This document shows, piece by piece, positions 12,087 through 22,400 of a DNA stretch of 64,000 nucleotides. The stretch comes from Glycine soja (lineage: Eukaryota; Streptophyta; Magnoliopsida; Fabales; Fabaceae). A program made the position numbers and the translations under genes. How positions within the stretch are numbered: position 1 is the stretch's first letter; each line of letters starts with the position of its first letter. The stretch lies in assembly GCF_004193775.1 (NCBI RefSeq), contig NC_041004.1, forward strand, positions 33,442,411 through 33,506,410, in the 5' to 3' direction. Under the pieces are notes generated by a model, which searched no databases, was not told where the DNA came from, and worked only from the letters and a program-made list of their open reading frames with translations.

Positions 12087-15000
12087 ATGAATGACAATAT
12101 AACTTTAATATTGCACCATGGAGGAAGATTCACTCCACGTGCCAGTGATGGAAAGGTTGAAAATATAGGCGGAGAATTTGACGTTTGGGAGGATATATCT
12201 GCAGATTGCCTGAATGCATTTATCTTATATGATCTGGTGAAAGCTTGTAAGAAGAATAACAATATAGGAGAATGTTTTTGGTTGATTGATAAGGACTAGA
12301 TTTTAATCATAGGTTAAGGAGTTGTACAACTGATGGAGATATATTACACTTAGTTAGGGATGCTTTTGAAAATGAGAATGAGATAAATGTTTATTTTCAT
12401 CATGAAGTAGATCCAATTTTAGAAGAAGTCCCACAGATGTTGTACTTGGAATGTGATCCAATTCCAGAAGCTGTTGAGAATGAGGATGATTTAGATGATG
12501 TACCTGTTGTTGGCCATGAGGAAGCTAAGTTTTAATTCATTTGTACTTGGTCCGACATGGTTACTATAATTAATTAATATGATTAATTTTTACTTGATCA
12601 CCATTGATGCAGATGTTGGTGCTGGTGAGCATGTTGGTGCTGGAGAGCAGAGAGATGGTGGTGAGCAGAGGGATGCTGATGCTAGTGAGCAGAGAGATGG
12701 TGGTGAGCAGAGGGATACTGATGCTGGTGAGTAGAGGGATGCTGGTGAGCAGAGAGATGCTGGTGAGCGGAGGGATGTTGATGCTGGTGAGCAGAGAGAT
12801 GGTGGTGGTGAAGAGAGAGATGTTGCTGATAGTGAGGAGGAAAAGGAAGTTGACAATGATGAGTGGTTTACAAATTTCTCTTGTATGATGAATGAAGTTG
12901 AAGCTGAAGTTGAGACAGATGGTTATCATTCAGAGGAGCTTAATATCCCCATTAGTAGTGATGATGAAGATGAGGATGTTGAAGTTTATCCTCAATATAG
13001 TCAAAGTAGTGGAGTTGGTGAACAGAAGTTGGAATTAGGGATGAAGTTTGGTACTCTATATGAATTTAAATCTGCCTTGAGGGAGTATAGCATATTGATG
13101 GGCAGGGAGTTCAAGTGGAAGAAGAATGATAAACAGAGGGCTAGAGCAAAATGCAAGAAGACATTTTGTGATTGGGAAATCTACTGTGCAAAGAATGAAG
13201 TTAGAAACTCTTTTCAGATAAAGACATTTAAGCATAACCATAATTGCTGCAGAGAAGTGAACAACAAACAAGCAAATAGACAGTGGGTGGTCAGTAAACT
13301 TGAGGGCAAACTCAGAATGTAGCCAACCCTTAAATGTGTTGAAGCTTTGGAATATTTCAAGCAAGAGTTTGGAGTGCACATTGAAGTTACAAAGATATGG
13401 AGAGCCATGAAAGAAGCAAAGCAACTAGTGGAAGGGAATGAGAGGAAACAATATGCCATAGTATTTGATTATGCACATGAATTGTTGAGGAGCAATCCTG
13501 GATCAACAGTTAAGATCAACACAGTGCCAAGTCCAGAAGGTCCACCACAATTTCAGAGGCTATATATTTGTCTTGCTGGCGGTAAAAAGAGGTTTGTTGC
13601 TGGATGTAGACTATGCATAGGTCTAGACGGATGTTTCCTAAAAAGTGCATTTGAAGGAAACTTGCTCTCTGCTGTTGGGCTTGATGGCAATAACCACATC
13701 TTTGTTATTGCTTATGTTGTTGTGGACATTGAGAACAAAGACAATTGAAAATGGTTTTTAACTTTGTTGCACGAAGATCTTGGGGATTACATACATAATG
13801 GGTGGAATTTCATGTCGGACATGCAAAAGGTATGACATGGTGTGATTTGCAATTTTTATCATAAGTTAGGTATTTAATTGAAGTTAATGACATAAGTTAG
13901 GGACTAGTCCAGAAGTATTTACTACTTTGCTGCAATTTTTCAGGTACTTATTTCAGCTTTACAGGAAGTCATGTCTGGTGCACCTCATAGATTCTGTGTC
14001 TTGCATCTTTGGAAAAATTTTACAAAGCAATGGAAAAGCAAGGAACTTAAAGGAATTGTGTGGCAATGTGCAAAATCCACTAGTGTTGCTGAGTTTGAAG
14101 GCCATATGGCCCATTTGAATACAATCAACTACCAGGCTTGTGAGTATTTGAATAAATGGCGCAAACAAGCATGGACAAAAGCCCACTTCAGTACAATATC
14201 CAAGGTGGACAATATATGCAACAACACTTGTGAGGTATTCAATTCCAGAATTCTGCATTACAGATGCAAGCCTATTATCACAATGCTTGAAGAAATTAGA
14301 AGTTATATCATGAGAACCATGGCTGCCCGCAAGGTTAAACTTTCTGGAAAGCCTGGACCATTATGTCCAGTGAAGTATAAAAGACTAGAAAAAGAAATTC
14401 ATTTTGATCAATGGACTCCCATTTGGTGTGGTGATAACATGGGCCTGAGGTATGAGGTCCACATGTGAGGGAATAAGGTTGAGGTCAATTTAGCTGAATG
14501 CACATGCACTTGTGGAGTATGACAACTAACAGGTTGTGTTCTTTATAGTTTTTTTTTTTCATTCCTAACCTACATGTGTGCTGATTTTACAACTTTGATG
14601 TAGGGATGCCATGCCGACATGTCATTGCAACAATAATTCACAAAGGAGGGAAGCCTGAGGACATGTGTGTCATGAGTGGCTGTCAATAGAAGCTTATAAT
14701 AAGACATACCAGCATTTTATTGAACCAGTCCAAGGACCACAATATTGGGGCCCAGACGCAGTATACACACCCTGTTCCACCACATAAAAGGGTCCAGAGA
14801 GGAAGGCCAAAGAAAAATAGAAGGAGATCTGTAGATGAGGACAATGTCACAGGACATAGGCTAAAGAGGAAATTGGTTGAGTTTACATGTGGAAGGTGTG
14901 GCCAAACCAATCATAACATTAGAAGCTGTAAAAACATTGGAGTTCCTGTTAGGCCAAAGAAATATGTTGCACCATCAACTTCAAATGAGGATGACCACCT

Positions 15001-15321
15001 ATTATCTCAAGATGAACAAGCTTTGAATGAGGGTGAAGAAGCTGCTGCTCATGTTCAACAAGATCCGATGGAGATTAATTTATCTCAACCTCATTTGTCA
15101 CAAGATAGTGACATGGAGTTGATGGTAAATATTTGTCACAACAAAGTAGTTTTATCTCAACCTAATTTGTTGCAGCACTCCATTTTTATATATTACAATT
15201 ATTCATGTTTGGCATTTGCATGTAGGTCCCTGCAACTATTGTTCCACCAATAGCAAGGAATAAGCTAACCATAACAAGAGCAAAACAAAGAAAGGTTACT
15301 GATAAAGATGATGCAGTATAA
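12087..15321 (+). pseudogene. MuDR (mudrA-like) transposase, interrupted
   Basis: Start chosen at 12087 (MNDNITLILHHGGRF), typical of the MuDR N-terminal domain and just after an AG acceptor. It continues with an acidic, repeat-rich linker, a MULE DNA-binding zinc region (FKWKKNDKQRARAKC), and the DDE core with first Asp in CIGLDGCFLKSAF, second in NGWNFMSDMQK, CVLH (CxxH) and the Glu of NTCEVFNSRIL. A SWIM finger follows (CTCTCG…GMPCRHVIATI, split by an intron about 14530-14602), then a CX2CX4HX4C zinc knuckle (CGRCGQTNHNIRSC). The last exon is 15226-15321, ending DKDDAV. Introns also near 13829-13943 and 15125-15225. Lesions: frameshift near 12297, stops near 12733, 13319, 13746, 14466 and 14518, frameshift near 14688. 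Not functional as read. Confidence 0.9.
12640..12805 (+). repeat. Coding minisatellite (EQRD-rich) in the transposase linker
   Basis: Units such as GTGAGCAGAGAGATGGTG (18 bp) alternate with 24-bp versions. Translated they give repeated G-E-Q-R-D, with one copy carrying a TAG. On the opposite strand it makes a meaningless Leu/Thr/Ser-rich open frame. Confidence 0.8.
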
Positions 15322-15821
15322 AGAAAACTGAATATCCATTTTTTGTTGCATTTTGAAGGTTGTCGAGTTTGAAGGTTGCTGATGAAGAAAACTGAAGAAG
15401 CATTTTTTGTTGCATTTTGATATTAGGATGTGTAGTTGTATATTTTGAAAGCTTCACTGGCATGTGAAATGATGTAAACATTATGGCCTACTGAACAATT
15501 GCTTCTAACTACCATGCTTTGGGATGTCAAACATTATGTGAAATTGATTTAATGTCATGTTTCTTCTCTTTCTTTTATAAATTATACACTGTGTTGGATT
15601 TGGAGTTGGAGTAGGACCACCTAGTTTAGTGCTACTTCAATAAATTCAGAAGGTTATACAACAACAAATTATATTTAATAAACTGCAAATTTCAGCAACA
15701 AATTTCACCAACAGATTATATTTAATTGAAATGGGTAATTGGCAGTAGCAACAAATTACTTCCTACTACAAATTCTTCAGCAAAACAACAATTACAATAT
15801 CAAAAGATGTTATTACACATT
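15322..15821. other. Convergent intergenic region inside the MuDR-type element
   Basis: AT-rich; holds the 3' ends of the transposase and GRF genes. No further coding sequence seen. Confidence 0.5.
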
Positions 15822-16175
15822 TTACCTAAAATACATTCCCCCTAAAACTAACATTACAATTAAAAATGAAAAACCTAACAACACAATGTTTGTTAAATTT
15901 CTCATTTTCTTCTGCAAAGCTTCAATTTGTAGCCTCAAATCAACCACTACCATTGTTTCTCTTGAGACAGAAGACGAATTAGAAAGTTGGTTTTCTTCTT
16001 CAACCCATTGAAAAAATTGACAGTTATTTGGGTTTTTTTGGGGTAATGCACAAGTATAGAATAGCCTTCCTGGGTTCCTCCTTGTTCTTGCAGTTCGAAT
16101 AGCTGCACGTCATCCATGGTGGCATTGCCGAATGAAACTACCAGAAAATGCACAACAACTGCCACTTGCAGACAT
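15822..16175 (-). pseudogene. GRF zinc-finger / transmembrane protein (At4g04775-like), one in-frame stop
   Basis: A 118-codon frame from ATG (16175) to TAA (15822), interrupted only by TGA at 16110-16112. Residues 1-17 are MSASGSCCAFSGSFIRQ. The GRF finger then reads CHHG-stop-RAAIRTARTRR, NPGRLFYTCALPQK, NPNNCQFFQWVEEE; the order C…NPGR.FY.C…C.FF.W is diagnostic of GRF-type fingers. A short coiled-coil-like stretch (DLRLQIEALQKKMRN) and a C-terminal membrane segment (IVLLGFSFLIVMLVLGGMYF) follow. It converges on the transposase, like mudrB on mudrA in maize MuDR, though it is not related to mudrB. Function in the element is unknown. The stop could come from CGA or another codon by one change. 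Confidence 0.85.
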
Positions 16176-16414
16176 GGAGAAATCAAGTGAACAAGAAGCA
16201 GCGACTGAGCCTCAGAGGAGAAGAAGAAGAAGCGACTCAGCTTGGGAAACCAGCAGTTTCGTAAACCCTAATTTATTTGGGGAAGAAGAAGAAGCAACCT
16301 TGCGTGAGAGAGAATTTATAGATGCAGACCTCAGTGCCACGTTGGACAATCTACGTGGCACTGAATTGCCACCTATGCACCTCACTAACGCCGTCACCTG
16401 AGAATTTAACGACA

Positions 16415-16528
16415 AGGACTATTTTGCAAAACTTATGTAAAGTTAGGGACTATTTTGAGTTAAAATTTAAGTCAGGGACTAATATGCAAACTGGTTACAA
16501 TCTCAGGGACTAAATTACCTATTCATTT
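16415..16528 (-). repeat. Right TIR of the MuDR-type element
   Basis: Inverted match to 11431-11545, ending exactly at the right TATGTTAAA target duplication. Confidence 0.9.
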
Positions 16529-16537
16529 TATGTTAAA
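16529..16537. repeat. Target-site duplication, right (MuDR-type element)
   Basis: TATGTTAAA, identical to 11422-11430. Confidence 0.92.
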
Positions 16538-16544
16538 TTACTCA

Positions 16545-16872
16545 TTTGGTCCCTATAGTTTCATGATTCATATCTTTTTAGTCTCTATAGTTTGATAGTG
16601 ATTTTTTTAGTCCATATAGTTTATATTTTATTACAAATTATGAATTATATATTTATTACAAATTATATATAGTATTAGTATATAATTTAATTATTTATCT
16701 ACAAATTAGTTATAAATTATCACTAATTTTTTATTACAAATTTTCTTATGATAAATTAGTTACAAATTATTTGGTAATATTTATGTATTTAATTTTTATT
16801 GATAATATTAATCAAATTTTGATGATAAGGACTAAAATGGAATTAAAATATAAAGTATAGGGACTGATATAA
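16545..16872. mobile_element. Small MITE-like insertion
   Basis: TTGGTCCCTATAGTTT near 16548 and AAAGTATAGGGACTGA near 16853 form imperfect inverted ends around a very AT-rich core. Homologous positions in MULE C have no such segment. No target duplication assigned. Confidence 0.45.
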
Positions 16873-16965
16873 GATTTTTATTTATTTGTAGTTTGTATAA
16901 TTATGTAGAGTTTTGTATGATGTGGAAATTTTTGATTTGTTGTTAAGATAGACGAAGATCAATAG

Positions 16966-18299
16966 ATGTATGATGGTATAATGTCTAAAGAAGTTGATAT
17001 GGATGATCAAAATAAACAAGAATGTGGTGTGAATGAAAAACATGTTGATTATTTGGAAGCGTTCAATACTTCTCAGGTAATAATGTTCATTATTGTGAGT
17101 GATTTGATAAAATGAATGTGTTGTAGAAGACTAAAATTGTCTAGGTTGCGTTGTAGGTGTTTGGTACTCGAAATGATGTTTTGCAGTGGGCTCGATCAGT
17201 TGCTCATGAAAACGGATTTGTTGCAGTCATTATGAGGTCTGACACACAGATTGGTAGTAAAGGAAGGACTTCACTTGTGTTAACTGGTTGTGAAAGGAGT
17301 AGTCAGCGTAGGTGTAAGAAGAAAGATTTTGTTAGAAGAGATACTGAGAGTAGAAAATGTGGGTGTCCCTTCAAGCTTCGTGGGAAACCAGTGATTAGAG
17401 GGCAAGGTTGGATGGTGAAGTTGATGTGTGGGATTCATAATCATGAATTGGCCAAGTCATTAGTTGGATATCTATACATTGGGCGATTGACTAAGGATGA
17501 AAAGACAATTATTGCTGATATGACCAAGTCAATGGTGAAACCAAGAAACATTCTGTTAACATTGAAGGAGCACAATGTCAATAGTTGTACAACAATCAAA
17601 CAAATATGCAATGCAAGAAGTGCATACCGTTCTTCCATTAGAGGAAGTGATACTGAAATGCAACATCTAATAAAGTTTCTTGAACGGAATCAATATATTC
17701 ATTGGCATAGATTAAAGGATGAAGACGCGGTACGTGATATATTTTGGTGTCACCCTGATGCAGTGAAGTTATGCAATGCATGTAATATTGTGTTTTTGAT
17801 AGACAGTACCTACAAAACAAATAGATACAGACTCCCACTATTTGACTTTGTTGGTGTGACACCAACGGGGATGACATTCGTTGTTGGTTTTGCATATCTG
17901 GAGGGTGAATGTGTTAATAATGTGGTATGAGCTTTAGAACGGTTTCGAGGTATATTTCTAAGACGTGATGGCCTCCTTGTAGTTATTGTGACTGACAAAG
18001 ACCTAGCATTGATGAATGCAGTGGAAACTGTGTTCCCTGAGTGTACAAACTTGTTATGCAGGTTTCACATCGACAAGAATGTCAAGGCAAAATGTAAATC
18101 CCTAATTGGTCAAAAAAATGCTTGGGAGTATGTCATGGATGCCTGGGGAAGTCTGGTTGATTGTCCTTCCGAACAATAGTTTCATGAATGCCTTAAGAAG
18201 TTTAAAATTGCTTGTTCACTTTGGCCAATGTTTGTTTACTATGTTAACGAAACATGGATAATCTCCCACAAGAAAAAATTTGTTATAGCCTGGAAAAAT
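16966..18299 (+). pseudogene. FAR1/MULE transposase of MULE B, truncated
   Basis: Exon 1 runs from ATG at 16966 to 17076 and exon 2 starts at 17157. Exon 2 encodes a FAR1-type N-terminal zinc region (GCERSSQRRCKKKDF, RKCGCPFKLRG, GIHNHELAKSL). The MULE core follows, with first Asp in FLIDSTYKTNRYRLP, second in VIVTDKDLALMNAV and CRFH (CxxH). Stops: TGA near 17928 (Trp in MULE A) and TAG near 18177. At 18299 the coding sequence ends abruptly against the CCCTAAA tandem repeat, so the catalytic Glu region, SWIM and OTU domains are missing. Confidence 0.88.
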
Positions 18300-18300
18300 T

Positions 18301-18800
18301 AAACACAAATAAGAATACGACTACATAACCCTAAACCCTTGCAACTAAACCCTACACCAAGCCCCCACATCCATAGACCTTACCCCATGAGCACTAAGCC
18401 TTAAACCCTAGCCACTACCCTTAAACCCTAAACCCTAAACATCTACAAATTGTAAAACTACCAATAACATACGACCATATATGACTACCTAATTAAAACA
18501 CAAAACACATAATTAAATAACATGAATATTTTCATTCAAATAAATTAAACATAAATAAGAATATGACTACATAACCCTAACCATAAACCCTTGCAGCTAA
18601 ACCCTACACCAAGCCCCCACATCCCTAAACCCTAGCCCATGAGCACTAAGCCCTAAACCCTAGCCACTACCCCTAAACTCTAAACCCTAAACATCTACAA
18701 AATGTAAAACTACCAATAACATACGACCATATATGAGTACATAATAAAAACACAAAATGCATAATTAAATAACATATCACTATTTTCATTCAAATATATT
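18301..18800. repeat. Two-copy 246-bp tandem repeat rich in CCCTAAA
   Basis: Unit 1 is 18301-18546 and unit 2 is 18547-18800, with the start of a third at 18801. Each begins AAACAYAAATAAGAATAYGA, contains ACCCTAAACCCT-type telomere-like motifs, then CATACGACCATATATGA. It begins exactly where transposase homology stops, so it replaced the 3' half of MULE B. Not a telomere: the motifs are scattered and imperfect. Confidence 0.8.
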
Positions 18801-19003
18801 AAACATAAAAAACTAAAAAAATTCAATTATTTACTATTAAACTTTAAAAGTATTTCATACCACCATGCAATCATACATATTATTTTTATAAACACAAAAG
18901 ATACCTATTTTTAATACAAAACAAATAAATACAAATCATATTTAAAAACATTTTTCAAAACATAAATAAAATTTTTTGCAAAAAAAAAAAAAATTAAAAC
19001 CTT

Positions 19004-19118
19004 CATACGGATGAAGTTCATCCGTATGAGTCATATGAATGAAGTTACACTTACGGATCAACTTCATCCGTATGAACGTCACGGATTAATTAACACTTAC
19101 GGATGAACTTCATCCGTA
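19004..19118. repeat. MULE B right subterminal palindrome array
   Basis: Three to four units, for example CATACGGATGAAGTTCATCC and TTACGGATCAACTTCATCCG, the same family as the left array but fewer and more diverged. Confidence 0.78.
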
Positions 19119-19394
19119 CCAATACAAAAAAGGAAATGCAAACAATGCATTAGCGGAGACGCAAAGCTTACCTCAACGGTGGAAGACCAAAGTGCAGCAA
19201 AAGTCATCAGTGCCTCGAATCACCAAATGCGACGCGAACGGCGAACGGAGGAAGAAGAAGCTCGATCAGCAGCGGGAGGAGGAGAAGAACCAGGAAAAGG
19301 CGCTGCAGAAGGAAGAAGAAGCATACGAAAAGAGACCCCTGGTGCGCCACTTTTAAATTTTAAGTGAAGGATATTTTTGTCATTTCATTTACAA

Positions 19395-19438
19395 TGCTAG
19401 GTACACTAACAATACTGTTGGGTGCACCTAGCAACACC
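19395..19438 (-). repeat. MULE B right terminal inverted repeat with terminal hairpin
   Basis: 19416-19438 is the exact inverted match of the left end. Just inside it, GCTAGGTACACTAACA pairs imperfectly with TGTTGGGTGCACCTAGC, giving a terminal hairpin like that of MULE A. Confidence 0.8.
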
Positions 19439-22400
19439 TCCCACTCTAGCAACCTTATAATAATGACCCAATCACCCAAAAATGTGGCAATTGTCTCCCA
19501 ACATGATATAAATGACAACCATATCAGCATGCAGCATTGCCGGACACATGTATCAATTCCAAACAATTACTAGCTAGTAGAATCGGTCAAACGACAAGTG
19601 GACCTAAAATAAATTTTAAGAGAATTTTTAAATGAAAGAATATAAATTTTAAGAGAATTTTTAAATGAAAGAATAATATATTGGACTTTTTTCTAATAAA
19701 TGTGGCCTTTTTGTTTTATAAAACCTAAAAGTAAATATTTTTTTATTGGTAGGTCTAAAGTTTGAATTTTAGTTGTTTTATCTTTGGTCCAACTTACTAA
19801 CTAGACAATTCTGGTGCTGCTGGAATCCCTACATGATCCACTTCAACTACACTCTACACCTGTGCATTGTTTGTAGACAAAGTCCTCAAGCTAAGAGCCG
19901 GGTTCTGTGACCATTCATTAAACGGAATTGCAAATCCTCCCTTTTCTAGACCAACAATATGTAGTGAAACCGCATGAAAGGAATGGAAAGGAATTGAAGA
20001 ACCACAAGTTTTAAATCAAAATGTCGACTTCTTATTACTCTCTTCCTCAAGAGCGTGCATGCCAACAATCTTAGTATAATAATTCAACAAAAGTCTAATG
20101 AGCAAAATGCGCTGATATTTTTGCTACATTGTTTATGTTGAGTTGAAAGAAACGATGAAATAAGAATTTCAGTCCATAAAATCAAATTCTAGTTTATGCT
20201 AAAAATTTAACAGGCAACACTTAGTCTTTTTTCTTCTGACTTTTGCTTCCATCGGCATCCTTAATTGGTTTCTTGGGATGGTTGAAGGGGTATGATTATA
20301 ATAGCGTCCAGAACTTATTCTCCGGAATTTTAACAGATTCCAAAAACTAATATCCAGAAAGAGGGTATTTCTGGAAAGAAAATAAAAGGGAGGTACGTTT
20401 CTAAAGAATGGAGATATAAAGTTCAATTGTCTTCAGCAGATGTTTTTTGGGTCTTGTGGGCTTCGGCTGAGAAAGAAAATCAAACTTGCCAATTAGCAAC
20501 AATAAACCCTAAGCCTTTTCTAATGATCGATAAATAAAAAAATTCTAAGCCTTTTCGTGACTCGTGTTGCCCCACTATTGAAGAGTGTGGCTTTCTTGGG
20601 AAATTTAAGATAATTGATGGGAAAAAAAGAAATAAATGATTTTGTGTTTTGATTTTTTATATGTGGAATAAGTCTTAATTTTACAACGAAGTTGAAATAT
20701 TTCAAGTCTCCCAAAGAAAAGGTAGAAGATTCAAGTTCAAATCACTACACCCAAGTGTCCCAACTAGAAAATATAACTATGACTATCTCTGCAGAAATAA
20801 AAACACTACTCTAGTTTTGCAAATTTTTAAGTACGAAAATAAGTCGTTACCCCTCTAATCACACAAAAGCATGCTTTGGTTAAATAGAAATTTTCTTAAA
20901 TACTTAGTCAGAAAACACTAGTACAATCCATTGCCAGATTGTTTTGTATTTTGATAGCTAAAACGAGCTCTTTTCAACTTGGAACAAAAAACCCTTCCCT
21001 ACATTCATCCAGAAATTATGAATTAAAATTTCCAAGTTTTATTTATTACCTCAGAACCTCACTCAACCTTCCAGAAACTTTATTAAAAGAAATTGATCTA
21101 ATTATCATCTCTTCTTTTTGTCTCTTTGACCAAGAAGAAGCCAAAAATTAACAACAAAAAGGCAAATTAAAAAAAGGGAAGAAAAACAAAAAAGAAAAAG
21201 AGATTAACCTATCTTCCAAGTTTAATGCAAGACTAATTAATTGGTTAAATCACTTTGTGACAACATAGCCGCTAAGAAAAGCTCCCCTGTGGACCAAATG
21301 CCATCTAAGAAAGGAATCATGAAAGAGGCCACCTTTGAATGTCTTGCCACTTTTCCTAATTTCAATACCTCAAACCCCTCACTTTTCAAACCCCTAATTT
21401 GCCAACTTTTCCAAAAGCAAGGAACAACAAAGTGCAAACCCCACATGAAAAAAAAGGATCATAGGGCTATTCATTTTTGGAAAATGTGGACAATGGAGTT
21501 TTTCCAGTTTTCAGTGATAAAATATTAAGCTAATCATTTTCATCACTAAGTTGAGGATTGCCTTCATGGGATCGGAGTCCCTTGGTTTCTTGAACAAGAA
21601 CTTTGTCACTCCCCCCCATAATCCAATTCTTATTTTGGCCATATAATATGCACCACAAAAACTTCCTACTAATGATGCTTAGCATCATTCACCTATATTT
21701 CTCCACTTTACCCAGTTTTTGAATTATTACCAATATCTCTCTTTCCAATATGTATTGATCTTGACTAAGCATGCCATAATTATAATTCATTGGATTCGTC
21801 TTTTCCAAATCTGTTTTTGTAGGTGCTAACATAGGGAGGTAAGGAAATATTGGATTTGAATTAACTAAACTTAGCAATATTCTAGTATATATATTATAAT
21901 TATATTATATGAAACTCAAGTTTCATTAGAGAATAAAACGGTATTGTTTATTGTCCATCACTGTTTCTTAGAAGTGGATCGGAATATTGATCAAATGGAA
22001 TTTTTATATGTTATTAATTATTATAAGATAAGGATTCCGAATTTTGATTTGCTTATTTTGGTTGTTTTTTACATGATTAGATGATGTGAAAAATGTCGCC
22101 TAAGACAAATTTTACCAAAATTGCTATCTCTAATAAATCTTTTACTATAATAGTATAATTAATAGTATAATCCTCAAAGCAATTGTTTCCAAGGGAAATA
22201 CTAAAATCACTTAAAAGTTAGGCCTTTGTTAATTAAGGTTTAAGATGTCACGCAAACTTATCAAGTACAATGATCAACACAGTGATTGTCGATATAATCC
22301 TATGGAAAAAACACTTTAGTGCATGAAGACTAAATAATATCAAGAATTTAGAAGAGAAAAAGAAATGTGCATTAATTTGGCATGAGTAGTACTGTCCTAT

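Larger units (their letters stand above)
11431..16528. mobile_element. Complete 5.1-kb MuDR-type MULE nested in MULE B
   Basis: Flanked by a perfect 9-bp target duplication and bounded by long terminal inverted repeats. About the first 92 bp match well and similarity is traceable to about 115 bp (11431-11545 and 16415-16528); the core repeats 'TTAGTCCCTGACTT'-like phrases. Inside are a MuDR transposase (rightward) and a GRF zinc-finger/transmembrane gene (leftward), tail to tail. Both are broken by stops. It inserted into the transposase intron of MULE B, so it is younger than B. Confidence 0.92.
10880..19438. mobile_element. MULE B: FAR1/MULE-family element with nested insertions
   Basis: Bounded by a perfect 23-bp terminal inverted repeat (10880-10902 and 19416-19438; core GTTGCTAGGTGCACC). 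Just inside each end are promoter/5'-UTR-like sequences and arrays of palindromic subterminal repeats. The transposase reads rightward from 16966. Where MULE C has the OTU domain, second gene and PMD gene, B instead has a 246-bp tandem repeat with CCCTAAA motifs. A complete MuDR-type element (11431-16528) and a small MITE-like element (16545-16872) lie between the left array and the transposase ATG, within the predicted first intron (11105-16951). I found no 9-bp target duplication at the outer ends. Confidence 0.8.

Noticed and set aside
12570..12929. Minus-strand Leu/Thr/Ser-rich open frames
   Set aside because: Shadows of the EQRD-coding minisatellite in the transposase.
16132..16401. Plus-strand frame with Arg/Glu runs at the MuDR right end
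   Set aside because: It overlaps the GRF gene antisense and runs into the TIR; the GRF reading has clear motifs and this has none.
18320..18720. Telomere or interstitial telomere array
   Set aside because: CCCTAAA motifs are scattered within a 246-bp unit, not a continuous heptamer array.
21241..21528. 95-codon plus-strand frame
   Set aside because: No recognisable motif, no gene context, AT-rich surroundings.
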